Counted from the first letter of the stretch, positions 19,976 through 31,260 are shown. The stretch is DNA of 33,109 nucleotides from Tubiluchus corallicola (GCA_030141605.1 JAQGDQ010001596.1:1-33109); one strand, 5' to 3'. Made by a program: numbers and translations. The notes: generated from the letters alone by a model not told the origin.

Positions 19976-20104
19976 ACATTGACGAGTGTGAAGCCGGCAT
20001 GGATGATTGCCACGAAGGAAGAAGCTTTTGCTTCAATCAACCGGGAAGCTTCGTTTGTCGTTGCATCATTCCATATTGGACCGGAAACGGCACTCACTGC
20101 ATCG
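19976..20104 (+). CDS. cbEGF exon 9 (type C domain)
   Basis: A 43-codon exon with acceptor TTTGTAG and donor GTAATG. It starts DIDEC. F-C-F-N at C3 and the IIPYWTGNG loop between C5 and C6 match the type C domains of exons 13851 and 31523. C2-C3 has six residues (HEGRSF), as in exon 31523 but one more than exon 13851. C-F-N-Q-P-G-S-F-V-C is an acceptable calcium/hydroxylation motif, and N-G-T just before C6 is an N-glycosylation sequon. A Trp in the loop is unique among the domains seen here. Confidence 0.92.
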
Positions 20105-20227
20105 GTAATGTACTCCATTTTTCGAGTTTAAAAATGGTAAAGCATTAGGGCAGGGAAGTGACCTAGTGGTCATAAAGTACGCTTGACTGTAAAAATTAAG
20201 TAGTGGTAGGACTATTTAATCTGTTTA

Positions 20228-20588
<361 letters not shown>

Positions 20589-21578
20589 TGGATGTGCCCA
20601 GTCCCTGCAAAGAAACGGCAAAAATCAGTATTGAACTGCGCGATAGACCTGCAATTTATTAAAATAACAGATCACAAAAAGTGCCTAAGAACGTGCTAAA
20701 GGTTATTACTATTTAGACAAAAGAAAAAATTAAATTTAAGAAGACTGAAACGCAAATTATTTCTTTATGATTCTAGACATTTGAAGCAATTCTGACCAAT
20801 TTAACTATTAACTAATTATTAAAGTAGATGGTGACTTACATTTACTGGTGACAACTTTGGCTTGAAGATATAACTAGTGACTGTTAAATTGTAACAAAAT
20901 AGACAAAGCAATGCAAGTATCACCAAACGGCATGATCAGCATAGCGGCAACAGAAAATGTAACTACGTGTAAAAACAAGTGTGATTGATATGTGGCGTAT
21001 ACTACTAAAGCTTAGGTCACATGACTAAGGCTGGCTTCGTTTTAAACAGTTTAAGGAAATGCATGTTTGTAAAAATGCGAAAAGAAAACAAATAATGATA
21101 GAATGCTAGATTAAATTGCTTGACACCAACAATTATTATTATTATTATATTTAATTGATTATAATTGATTTGGGCTTTCATTTTCAATCATCGATTACTT
21201 TTTTAGCTGCCCGATGCACATGAATTGCACTATCAATGTCTCTTACATTTACTTTTCGAAAACCCACAAAAATCACATAATAAGTCAAGCAATATGGTGC
21301 TACCTTTGGCTAGTAACTCACTGCTATGGCAACGCTGCTTAGATCCGAAGGTTTCTCATAACTACAAGCACGTCGTTTTTGTAGATCACGCAAACAATGA
21401 CAACAATTTTGTTGTTACAATTTTTGTAAACGCCATACTAACGTTTAAAACATATTCTTTACTTTATACTTTGTACTTTTTCTACCAACAACTTGGTAAA
21501 AATTTCAAAATTACCGATTTTTTTCATGCTGATCAATTACTAATTAATTCTAATCGATTACTGAATCACCTTCCTATA
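20589..21578. other. Intron sequence without recognised features
   Basis: AT-rich sequence with a short (ATT)n run near 21130-21147. An open frame of 171 codons starting at 21225 runs into the transposon at 21579 and has no known domain. No EGF exon is seen. Confidence 0.5.
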
Positions 21579-22147
21579 CAGTGTTCCCTCGCTACTTCGT
21601 GTTTCGTTTATTGCGGACTCGCTATTTTGCGGGTTTTCAAAAATATTAATGTAAAATATTTATTGCGGTATTTTCGCTGTTTCGCGGGTTTACTCCGTCT
21701 AAAGTATTTTTGCGCTTGCGTAGTACGTATTGTACAGTAATGTATAGATTTGATGAATTTTGCATAAAAAATCACAAAATGTATAAAAATATATTAAAAA
21801 TATTAATTCTAACATTAAAAGAACATTATAAATAATAAAAAATTACCATTTACAGTAAATAGTGTATTTATTCGGCGGATGAATACACCAAAAACTAAAT
21901 GTAGTACTTGCGCCCGCTTGAGATGCTACTTGCCGACTTGAGATTGTACACAATTATGAACATTTAAGTAAAGTTTTTTAAAAGGTACATGTACAGTATG
22001 GGAAAAGTTATTAAGGGAATGGGAAAGTGTTATGTATAAGAGTGTGAGGAGGGTTTATAAAGATTTAAAATAATGTATAACTACTAAAATAAGTATAGCA
22101 TCCCTACTTCGTGGAACGGAACATCTGCGATAAGTGAGGGAACACTG
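21579..22147. mobile_element. Tigger/pogo-like MITE, copy 1
   Basis: The ends CAGTGTTCCCTCGCTACTTC and (right) GTGAGGGAACACTG are inverted repeats flanked by TA on both sides (21577-21578 and 22148-22149). The motif TTTATTGCGGACTCGCTATT follows the left end. The layout and CAGTGTTCCCTCGCT terminus fit the pogo/Tigger branch of Tc1/mariner. At 569 bp it has no transposase. Confidence 0.88.
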
Positions 22148-22993
22148 TACGACTAATGGATTACGAAAATGAAACCGATTGTCTCACCTCTAATATTAAG
22201 CAATATCGAACCTGATTGGTGAATGGGTGGGTGACCAGTCTCATTTTTCTATAAAATTGTGTTTTATTATATTATATATGATGCTTATTTTTAGGTATTT
22301 TTATCATGATTGTAAATTATAAGAATCACTTTAGTCCTCAACAATTGCACAAGTAAACACTTGTAATCCACTGCAGTCAAAGCTTCCGGTCATTTATTTT
22401 AAAGGAAAGGACGTGTCACTTCACACGTTGTGTTTATTTTACTGTTATCTTTTAAAATTAGTAAAATATAACAAAGAAATTTGCAAAAAAACGCTTTAAG
22501 CATCAAGTTAAATATTATCGCCGCTGTGTAGAAATGTTCAAGCGCCGCGGTATCGCCGTTCACTTGAAATTTGTGACGTAACTGGTGGACATTGTGACTT
22601 TTCGTAAGCAAGTGTTGCCTAACTAACTCAAATTTCTGCTGCTTACCTAATGTTCTTGCAAAAATATGGCATTTTCGAGTATCAAGTCTTTTGTAAAAAC
22701 TTATTATGCGTTTGACAAAAATTGACAGTGCGCTAACTTTTCTTCAGCCGACGAATGACATCATTGGTGGAAGGACGAGGTTTTCAAAATGGCAGCTCCC
22801 AAGCGTGAAGTGATCGCGATTTTAAATTTATTTTACTAATTACACGAAGCTCTTATCACACTTTTATTACTAAATCTTTCTAACATTTTTCGTAGACATT
22901 GAAATAACCCTAACTTTCCAGAAAGCTTGACCTTTCCTTTAATATTCTCACCTTACCCGATGTGGTGCTATTGACACTTTTTCTTTTCTTAAG
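22148..22993. other. Intron sequence without recognised features
   Basis: No clear repeat or exon. The minus-strand frame at 22399-22611 lacks any known domain. Confidence 0.45.
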
Positions 22994-23209
22994 ATGTCAA
23001 CGAGTGCGAGCAAGATCCGCCTCCGTGCAAATCCACAGAGGTTTGCAACAACTTGGTGGATCGCATTCCCGGATACGAGTGCGCGGATCGCAACGAATGC
23101 TTGGACAATCCGTGCCACGAGAATGCGGAGTGTCGTAACATCGTGGACGGTTACTTATGCGAATGTGACCGTAGAGGTTACGAAGGTGATGGCTTTGATT
23201 CTTGCAACG
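22994..23209 (+). CDS. cbEGF exon 10: four-Cys half EGF (type D) fused to complete type A domain
   Basis: A 72-codon exon with acceptor CTTAAG and donor GTGAGA. The first part starts DVNEC but has only four cysteines: C-x6-C-KSTEV-C-x11-C. The C3-C4 segment is three residues longer than usual and ends I-P-G-Y-E-C. It runs straight into A-D-R-N-E-C of the next domain, with no C5-C6 subdomain between. The second domain is complete and type A: C-HENAE-C, then C-R-N-I-V-D-G-Y-L-C, then GYEGDG. Because both lie in one open exon, the shortening is not a missed splice. No intron separates the two domains, unlike most junctions in this gene. Another half domain of the same form occurs in exon 31523. 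Confidence 0.9.
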
Positions 23210-23633
23210 GTGAGACCTTATGTTGTACTCAGGCAAAGATTCGTAGCTTACAAAGTTTTGTCGGAACATGCAGCAATTTTGTTAAAAAATTATACAAACT
23301 AGCTAATGAACTGTACCTAAGTGATAAAATATCTTCTAATTATGCTTTTCAAATACTATTTATGTATTTATTTTAGTTTAAATTTTTTGCTGTGTTTATA
23401 AGTTTTGTTTACGTAAAACTTTGCACATATGGTTTTGGCCGTATCAACGGTTTGTGTGGTTTGAAGAAATACCTCTAGTACTCAACTCTGCCTAATTTTT
23501 TAAATATATTCAACGACATTCGAAAATTTTATTATGATTGCAATTCTAATTAAACTGTGTTTGGTCTGTTAGCGCTAAAATAAAACAGTAACTTTATGAT
23601 AAAATTGAGGAATGAGACTATAAGTGTACTTGG
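23210..23633. other. Intron sequence without recognised features
   Basis: AT-rich intron sequence between exon 22994 and element Y copy 3, with no feature I can support. Confidence 0.45.
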
Positions 23634-24143
23634 ATAGCAAAATCGACCAAAGTGCAGGCTACGCACTGAAAAACATAATCTTGAGAAAATCACTGTTAAA
23701 GTCAGCCATTGTATTTGTGGCATTTGTACAAAAACACTCAGCAACCGCACAAGTGTTGGTTGCTACAGACTTTGCAAGAACACATTGAAGTTATGTTTAA
23801 ATCCAGTAGATGGCTCTTCCTGACGAAGATCTGGGCTTGTCAACAGAAAAAGCCTGTAGCAAAATGACTTTTTCCATGAGCTACTATCAGAGTTTGAAAA
23901 TACAGTTTCTTTACAATTGCAGTACCTGTTTCTAGCCAGAAAAGTGTAGATCTTTAGTTTTTTTGAACATTTTCTTGATAATTTGGTGCTAGAATATAAA
24001 ACTCCAATATATTTAGCGTTTATTTTTTATAAAAAAAACAAAAAATTGACGTTAGATCAAATTTTTGGTGCATTCTATTTTGAAGCATGGTAACGTAGTT
24101 TTAACTATGCCAACTTGTGAATGATTGTGGTTTGCAAACACAC
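23634..24143 (+). mobile_element. Dispersed element Y, copy 3, internally deleted
   Basis: The left end (GTGTACTTGGATAGCAAAAT then CGACCA) is a diverged terminal repeat joined directly to GTGCAGGCTACGCACTG, so about 130 bp present in the other copies is missing. The right end TGCCAACTTGTGAATGA to GCAAACACAC is kept. The element lies just before exon 24198. Confidence 0.72.
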
Positions 24144-24197
24144 AATTAGAATTTGAAAATCAGCATGCTTTACTAACAAGCTTTGTGTAATTACCAG

Positions 24198-24335
24198 ACA
24201 TTGACGAGTGTGTGGAAGGAACGGATAGATGTCATAAACAAACTACTGACTGCAGGAACACGGACGGGAGCTACGCTTGCGATTGCAAGGGTTCCGGATC
24301 CGGAATGGAGAGGTTAAACCCGAGGCGCTGTAGAG
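24198..24335 (+). CDS. cbEGF exon 11 (type B domain, enlarged last loop)
   Basis: A 46-codon exon with acceptor TTACCAG and donor GTGGGC. It opens with DIDEC. HKQTTD gives the six-residue C2-C3 spacing of type B, and C-R-N-T-D-G-S-Y-A-C is a full calcium/hydroxylation motif. The C5-C6 loop has 14 residues (KGSGSGMERLNPRR), against 11 or 12 in the other type B domains, and is rich in Gly, Ser and Arg. The donor departs from consensus at +4 to +6. A dispersed Y element ends about 55 bp before the acceptor. The next intron (2.77 kb) lacks the type C and D exons that would complete the block. Confidence 0.89.
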
Positions 24336-24387
24336 GTGGGCAATGTAGTTACATTTGTGGAAAGGAATATTTTCACAGCTTGACTAC

Positions 24388-25012
24388 TTCCGGACCATAA
24401 GCATTTGCTGCATTTTGCATAGGTTCATGAAAAACTGTCTAACTAAGCAGCAATTACGTTATATTTCATAATTTTCCTACGTTTTTCTATGCCTCAGACA
24501 ATTGATTTTCATTCAAAGCTGCATCTGCTTGCCTTAACAAAATTAAAAATCGTTTTTTGACGAAAGAATTAAAAAAAGCTTTCAGTAACTGCAGTGTTTG
24601 CACTGGAAGTACAGTATTATTTGTCTGAAATCGGCTAATGCAGAAATTTCAACTATCCAGACACAACACTCTGATACACTTTGGCCTCAGGTCTTCTCAA
24701 TTTTTAAGGAGAAATTCCTGTTAAAAGATGAAACAACCCTAATTTGTCTTTGGCTGATCGGTTGGTTTTTCCTGGAATAGCAGCAGAACACTGTACAGCT
24801 TGGGCTGTAGCAAATAGGTGATCAATAAATTAATGTGTATGATCATGTAAGTGTACACAGATAAAACTACTCAATAGGCTGAGTTGGAGTGCCCAAAAAG
24901 GGCGCGTTTTTCTTAATTTTATCCTATTAAGTCAGTTATAAATGCTTAAGCAAATATCATGATTGGATAGCCAAGATTCCCGTGAATAGAACAGTACCTA
25001 TTTTGTAATCAT
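24388..25012 (+). repeat. Dispersed repeat X, copy 3
   Basis: It matches 6178-6570 directly and 16645-17513 in reverse, and it preserves the uninterrupted AGTGTTTGCACT site. It is the most complete copy in the window. No coding sequence is recognised. Confidence 0.75.
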
Positions 25013-25255
25013 TTACCATATATACGTGTCTACAAGAAGACCTTATGTACAAGTCGATGTGCATTTTAAGATTGCATCATTTTATACATTACATGTGTAC
25101 AAGTCGACCATAAAATATTAAGATCTTCCAGAGGAAATGATGTCAACAATGGCCGAGTAATAAATCAATAGCCTATTGTGTTAGTGTGTAAGTGCCAGGG
25201 CCGAGTATATTATACCTACCCAATGTTTTATATATATACATATATATTATAAATA

Positions 25256-25296
<41 letters not shown>

Positions 25297-25604
25297 TCGT
25301 GTTGAGGGCCCTCAATGCAATCCATGATAATGCAGCCTGACCTTTCATCGCGCATATTTGTTTGTAAATTAAATCTTGTTGTTCATCACCTTCCCATTTG
25401 AAGAAAAAAATAATTTACTAAAATTAGTGCCACTGCGTAGTTGTGTTTTATGTACGCGTGTATGCTGGTAATTGATATTTTGCAATAAAACACTCATATA
25501 CAAGACCAGTGTAAAACTTCCCACAGAAGCCGGCAGGCGGCAGCACCTGCACAACATTGGCGATTTCCGTGTTCTGATCTAATGCTCCGTCGCTACTTTA
25601 TTTA
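25013..25604. repeat. Intron sequence with TA/TG microsatellite
   Basis: A compound run of TATATA, (TG)n and (TA)n spans about 25228-25296. CAAGTCGA-containing words near 25040-25110 recall the inner part of the 292-bp MITE but are too diverged to call. No exon is seen. Confidence 0.7.
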
Positions 25605-25896
25605 CCGGTCATATATAAATTTTAACTTAATTTCACATACATTAAAATAAATTACAGTAATATTTGTTAATTTTGTGAGGTAATGTCAAGATGCGAACAT
25701 TCTCTGATGTGAAGCATCACACTATGAGTGTTCATTCAGTCCAGCATATAATGAAGGATTATTTCTTTACACATTCGTATTATAGACGACTCTTTAGCGA
25801 CATCTCCCAAATACATATCGTAAGTACAAGTCGACCCCAAAAATTTCACTTCAAAATCACTTCCCAAAAATTCGACTTTTACATAAGTATATAGAG
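25605..25896. mobile_element. 292-bp TA-flanked MITE, copy 2
   Basis: Same length and orientation as 8213-8504, flanked by TA on both sides. The left end is CCGGTCATATATAAATTTTA. The right end has drifted (TATATAGAG). A 67-codon open frame inside is not conserved in the other copy. Confidence 0.78.
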
Positions 25897-27108
25897 TAAT
25901 TATGTCTGTGTTCATACAGTAGCAGAAAAGTCATAGGCGCACACATTTCGCACAAGCTAAATCTCCAGTTCTGTTGCTCCAGTAATGACTTTAATTATGT
26001 GAAATTTTGCTGTTATGTTCAGTACGAAGATCTCTTAAATTCTCCTAACATTATGAAACCTAAGCTTTTGTACTACCGTAATCACTACCACATTCAAAAA
26101 ACTAGCATGGAGAATAATAGCAATTACTGTTTTTCATTTGTGGATATCAGTAACTAGTAAGATTACTACTCCTGTGTTAATAATGCTTTTTAAGAATAAG
26201 TTTTTAGTTGTATGTTCAGCAGTGCAAGTTACGTTAGTTTCTGTAAAACTTGTATGTCTTTAGCCAGCATTTTAGTGAATAGAATAGGTACGGAAAAAAC
26301 GTAAAGTATCATAATCACTAGTTATGAACTTTCACTGCTACTGAGTGTGTGGATTACACTAGTAAATATAAATATATCAGGTAATTTTACGGCATCTTAT
26401 GTATAGATTGCAAAAACTATATAGGCAGCTATTGAGTAGTTTTTTATTAATGAAAACCAATGTAAAAATTGGTCCTTGAAATGCAATAACCAAAGTGGTT
26501 ATGCTAGATGCGAGCACATGTCTTTAGGTTGTACTGAAGTGTATCGCTAAGCAGCGGCCGACCAGCAAGTGGCACCTGGCAATTGTTAGTATATGTAGTT
26601 TATACTAGAGAGAAAAGAATTATTTAATAAATGTGAAAAAGGAAAAGTAAGGTAGGTCAGTAAGAACAGGACAGCGCTAAAAACAGTTTGGAGAAAGAGG
26701 GTCATGGGAGTAGGTTTTACACATAGTTTTAGTTTTTTGAGAGGTGATTATATTTTCATTTTTGCAGAAGTGTAATTAGTAATTATAAAATGGTTTGTGT
26801 TAATGGAAAGAAATTTTGCATACGTATAGTTATAATATTTTGCAAGGAATATGTTGTGAAAGGAGTAAGGAATACAAAACGACAAATACAAATACAGGTT
26901 TTTGGAGTCCTCAGGAGGAGACTTGAGAGTCGAATTTCGGCTGCTAAAGTTCACGTACTTTCCAGGTGTTTGTTAGTTATAGGAAGTATTTAGTTATTTC
27001 AACCATTTCATTTAATACTTCTGTAATTTATTTGCAAATAGAATCATTGTTTATATGTAACTATTTGTATATATTTACAAAATAAAGAATTATCATCATT
27101 ATGTTTAG
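25897..27108. other. Long intron stretch without recognised features
   Basis: AT-rich sequence with short unconvincing open frames on both strands (26748-26993). The last 30 bases before exon 27109 include AAAATAAAGAATTATCATCA, which resembles the 3' end of a retrotransposon with a GAT-type tail ending at the splice acceptor, but no upstream LINE protein sequence is readable. Confidence 0.45.
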
Positions 27109-27213
27109 ATATAAACGAGTGTTTCACGGAAGAAGCAAATTGTCATCCGGATGCTGATTGCCATAACACTATTGGCAGTTTTACCTGCGCTTGCGATCAG
27201 GTCGGATTCGCAG
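27109..27213 (+). CDS. cbEGF exon 12: first five cysteines of a split type A domain
   Basis: A 35-codon exon with acceptor GTTTAG and donor GTAAGC. It starts DINEC and encodes C1 to C5 of a type A domain: C-HPDAD-C, C-H-N-T-I-G-S-F-T-C, then C-D-Q-V-G-F-A. It ends after the first base of a Gly codon, inside the C5-C6 loop. Joining it to the next exon at 28291 restores G-F-A-G-D-G-I-E-T-C, the normal 12-residue type A loop, with the frame kept. This is the only domain in the window split by an intron; the others have introns at domain borders. The splitting intron holds a TTAA-flanked inverted-repeat element. Confidence 0.88.
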
Positions 27214-27501
27214 GTAAGCTTTGACTCCGTAGTTGCTCGTTTACTAATCGTTAATCATAGAGTTGTTTTGTTTTCTTGTTTTTCCAAAGCCGTGTGGTTA
27301 AACGGGACTAGTTCATTAACAGCGGGTGTCGTAGAAAAAGGCAGGAATCGGAAATAGCTAATGTTTTGTCTATGCGTTTTGTTTTCTTCAAAGCGCCAGT
27401 GTTACTCTCAACATTATAGACTTATGATTATATTTTCTCGGAATTATTTGTAATTTTAGTTTTCAAAAAGTTTTCAAAAATACATCTATATTATTTCTTA
27501 A

Positions 27502-28130
27502 CCCTTATAGGGTCACCTCCACCTTATTACCCCCAGACCGATGTTTTGCATTTTACCCTTTTACCATATGCATCCCAGTAAACCTTTTCTATGACTTTTT
27601 CTAAATATGTTTTGTGCACAAAATACTTTCAGTTATTTATTTTCGGCGCATTGTCTCACCATGAAATAAAAGTGAAAATGTAATATGTCGATTTTCTAAA
27701 ATTGTCGAAACTTTACTTCGCTTGTCTATACATTATACGGACGATGTATCTGATAAAACAAAATGTCATGCTGACGTAGAACTAGTCTACTCACAACTAC
27801 AAAGACAATCAGATCATAAACTCAGTCACTCAACATCTTCAGATGTGGCAAATGGGCAAGCAATGCAAGAATACGCGCTAGCAATGTCGGTTGTCTACAG
27901 TTATTCCAGCATAGATAAGGGAACGTAACTAAGTGAATTTAAATTTCGTATTCCTAGTAAGTGACATGTCTTTAAGCAAAGGTATAATGTATCCTATGGT
28001 GGTCAGCATCACGACAAATTATGCTGTTGCTGTTTACTAATGAAACACGGCGGTTTATGAAAAGTAATTTAAGAATTATAATAACCCTGGTTACCAAAAT
28101 TGGTGGTAAAAAATTGTGACCCTACAAGGG
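27502..28130. mobile_element. piggyBac-like TTAA-flanked element (629 bp)
   Basis: TTAA at 27498-27501 and 28131-28134 flanks inverted ends CCCTTATAGGGTCAC and GTGACCCTACAAGGG. A TTAA target with CCC-starting termini is the hallmark of piggyBac transposons. There is no transposase, only a 68-codon open frame (27722-27928) of no known family, so it is probably a MITE. It lies wholly inside the intron that splits the EGF domain. Confidence 0.85.
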
Positions 28131-28290
28131 TTAAAATCAAATTTGGTTAAATGAAGTGAAAATGGTTAAAAATGAACAGCATTTGAATCTAGATTCTTGG
28201 TGGTTACAAATACAACACATATAAGCAGTAGATGTGCAAGAACATCACTTACCATTAATTCAAACCTCTTTATTGCTTTGTGTGATTTAG

Positions 28291-28443
28291 GCGATGGTAT
28301 TGAAACGTGTAGCGACGTTAACGAATGTCTCCTGGACTCGAACACTTGCGACTTTGTCTCCGAGATTTGTCACAACACGGAGGGCAGCTACTTCTGCTCG
28401 TGTGCGGAGAATCACATTCAGTTGGAGGATGGAAGTTGCAGTG
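28291..28443 (+). CDS. cbEGF exon 13: end of split type A domain plus complete type B domain
   Basis: A 51-codon exon with acceptor TGATTTAG and donor GTACGT. It opens with GDGIETC, the missing end of the domain begun in exon 27109. It then passes without an intron into DVNEC and a complete type B domain with six residues (DFVSEI) between C2 and C3 and the motif C-H-N-T-E-G-S-Y-F-C. The 11-residue C5-C6 loop (AENHIQLEDGS) has no Gly-rich turn. The exon could look like a stand-alone frame, but upstream stops and the GDGIETC continuation fix its start at the splice site. About 10 bp after the donor begins a 240-bp pentanucleotide repeat. Confidence 0.9.
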
Positions 28444-28452
28444 GTACGTGGT

Positions 28453-28690
28453 TTAGATTAGATTAGATTACATTACATTACATTACATTACATAACATTA
28501 CATTACATTACATTACATTACATTACATTACATTACATTACATTACATAACATTACATTACATTACATTACATTACATTACATTACATTACATTACATTA
28601 CATTACTTTAGATTAGATTAGATTAGATTAGATTAGACTAGACTAGACTAGACTAGACTAGACTAGACTAGACTAGACTAGATTAGATTA
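28453..28690. repeat. Compound pentanucleotide repeat
   Basis: Blocks run in the order (GATTA)n, (CATTA)n with two CATAA interruptions, (GATTA)n, (GACTA)n, (GATTA)n. The array starts 10 bp after the donor of exon 28291. Single-base switches of the whole block suggest expansion of point-mutated units. Confidence 0.95.
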
Positions 28691-28740
28691 AATAATTTAT
28701 TTCAGCATAAAGTCATACAAAAGCATGAAAAAATAAAATA

Positions 28741-30202
28741 TAGTAAGTCCTCGCTTAACGATGTTTCGTTTTAACGACGCTGAACACTTGACATCTTTTT
28801 CTCACTTAACGACTCACGTTTCATTTAAACGACAATTTTTTACTTTGCTGAATGCCATTTCTATTTTATCAACAACTTTTTAACCTAATTTGAAGTATTA
28901 AAACGGTACATATTGCATTGTTCTGTTCTAAAAATGCATTCGGTTCTAACCTAAACAGTGCAATTATTCTAATGCTTTTCCTTCCCGAGTGACCACGTAC
29001 TAAATTCTAGCCATTTGTATCAAGCGAGATCTATTCGCCGCTTCCAGACACGCAATGAACTATGAATTTATTTTCACACATCAAAATACAATATCAAACA
29101 CATTAATAAACTTTAAATAAAATGATTTGAGTAGTGTGAGGTGAGTGTACGACCATACGGTCATTAACACACTCACCTTACTTAAATGAAAAAATGATTA
29201 TAGTTATGCATGCTTCTGTAGATAACTTAATGTAAATAAGGATAAAGTAAATCATGTAATAATTTGAGTAGTGCGAGGTGAGTGTACGACCATACGGTCA
29301 TTAACACACTCACTTTACTTAAATGAAAAAATGATTATAATTGTGCATGCTTCTGTAGATAACTTAATGTAAATGAGGATGAAGTAAATGATGTAATAAT
29401 TTGAGTAGTGCGAGGTGAGTGTACGACCATACGGTCATTAACACACTCACCTTACTTAAATGAAAAAATGATTATAGTTATGCATGCTTCTGTAGATAAC
29501 TTAATGTAAATAAGGATGAAGTAAATGATGTAATAATTTGAGTAGTGCGAGGTGAGTGTACGACCATACGTTCATTAACACACTCACCTTACTTAAATGA
29601 AAAAATGATTAAAGTTATGCATGCCTTTGTAGATGACTTAATGTAATTGATGTAATAGAGTAAATGATGTAATAATAGCAAGGAAACATAAGGAAAACAC
29701 TAATAAAGGAAAACATAATATGTAATTACGATTTTGATATAGGCTGCGATGAATGAGTAATTTCATTTAAATTGATTTATACCTTTTACTAATAAAGTAA
29801 CAAATTTTAAACTTCCCAAGTTTAAACTTTATGCCATGGAATTTCGTCTGCAACTTGTTTGTATAACAACCCAATTACTACTAGCTGAAATTGTCTCAAG
29901 GTCATTTCATGGACTTGGCTTCACTGCGCAGTGTTTTGCTGCTAACTGTCTAAATACGGGCTTCAATAGACCGCTAGCAATTCTAGCTGGTTATTGGTAA
30001 GAAAGACAGATGGTTTCAAGCAAACAGAAAGAAAGTAATCAGTAGAAATATGAATAAAACACATAAAACATTTGATGCGTATGACGTATCTCAGTTCTTT
30101 TACATTACTTTCTATGGAAGTCTTGGTTTCGTTTAACGACGTTTCGCTTTACACTGCATTTTACTGGAACGCATTAGCGTCGTTAAAAATAAGAATTTGC
30201 TG
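28741..30202. mobile_element. TA-flanked transposon related to the minisatellite
   Basis: The left end TAGTAAGTCCTCGCTTAACG and the right end (minus strand CAGCAAATTCTTATTTTTAA then CGACG) are poor inverted repeats flanked by TA (28739-28740 and 30203-30204). The first 85 bp carry CTTAACGA-GTTTCGTTTTAACGACGC and TTGACATCTTTT, matching the 66-bp minisatellite unit. Near the right end, GTTTAACGACGTTTCGCTTT occurs again. Superfamily Tc1/mariner-pogo is inferred from the TA target. No transposase is readable. Confidence 0.65.
29117..29665. repeat. Four tandem copies of a 137-bp unit
   Basis: GTGAGTGTACGACCATAC occurs at 29141, 29278, 29415 and 29552, a constant 137-bp step. Each unit holds a nested palindrome: GTGAGTGT with ACACTCAC outside and GACC with GGTC inside (the last unit has TTC for GTC). 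The array is internal to the transposon at 28741-30202. Confidence 0.93.
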
Positions 30203-30521
30203 TACATTAAAATACACACTACAGTAATGTACTACAATAAAATACTGCAAAAAAGCTACACAAAAAATACTAATGTACAATACGCACAGTAAATAAACGT
30301 TCGTATCTACCAGCTAATGAGATAACGAGATGTCATGTATGTATGATTCATACAGAGTTGACGGTACTTAGGAGATGTTTATTGTTCACAAGTTCTAGTA
30401 ATCATTTTTTCAATACTGTAACAATCTTTCCTGCAAAGGTGTGAAAAATGTGGCATAGTTAGATTTGCACACACGCCAGACGCAGTACAATCACATGGTA
30501 ATTTAAAACAGCTTCCAGATA
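30203..30521. other. Intron sequence without recognised features
   Basis: AT-rich spacer between two transposons. Nothing else is recognised. Confidence 0.45.
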
Positions 30522-30985
30522 CAGTGTTCCCTCGCTACTTCGCGGCTCGTTTATCGCCGACTCGCTGTTTCGCGGCTTTTCAAAAATATTAATGTAAAAT
30601 ATTTATCGCGATATTTTTGCTGTTTTGTCGCGGGTTTTTGCGGTACTCCATCTAAACTATTTTTGCACACGCGTAGTACGTATTGTACGGTAATGTATAG
30701 ATTTGATGAATTTTGCATAAAATATTTTAAATGATAAAGATTTCCATTTACAGTAAATAGTGCATTTATTCGGCGGATGAATACACACCAAAAACGAAAT
30801 GTAGTATGTGCGCCCGCTTGAGATGCTTGCCGACGCGAGATTGTACACGACACACGATTGGTTGATTGATGGAATGTAAAATAATGTACAACTACTAAAA
30901 TAAGTATAGCATCCCTACTTTGCGGAAATTCATTTATCGTGGGTGGGCCTGGAACGGAACACCCGCGATGAGTGAGGGAACACTG
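30522..30985. mobile_element. Tigger/pogo-like MITE, copy 2
   Basis: Same family as 21579-22147: left end CAGTGTTCCCTCGCTACTTC, right end GTGAGGGAACACTG, TA on both sides (30520-30521 and 30986-30987). It is 464 bp, shorter through internal deletion. The minus-strand frame crossing it (30551-31102) is not a gene. Confidence 0.88.
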
Positions 30986-31260
30986 TACCATTGTTTTACG
31001 TAAAACGTATTTTATTAAAAATGATGCTGTCGGTTTTTGTCTATGGTGACATACAATAACAATTACAACAATGACTCTTAAAAAGATGTAATTTAACATC
31101 AAGAGAACAAAACGAACATTTTTCTAATTAATGAGTTAATAAGTGCATAGAATAGGTGAGTTTTATTTTTAATATCCTCATTAATAGATAAACTGCCAAC
31201 ATTTGTTTTGCTTTAGCAAATATAAATTCATTTACTCTTGTATTTATTTGGTAGTTCTGT

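Noticed and set aside
21225-21740. 171-codon plus-strand open frame
   Set aside because: It crosses into the terminus of the TA-flanked MITE at 21579, has no recognisable domain and has no EGF similarity.
22997-23302. Alternative frames through exon 22994 on both strands
   Set aside because: They are shadows of the EGF exon. Only the phase-1 frame gives the cysteine pattern and matches the splice sites.
25173-25355. Minus-strand open frame with a Thr-His repeat
   Set aside because: It is a translation of the TG/TA microsatellite.
30551-31102. 183-codon minus-strand open frame
   Set aside because: It lies mainly within the Tigger-like MITE at 30522-30985. There is no known domain, and the frame is not kept in the other copy.
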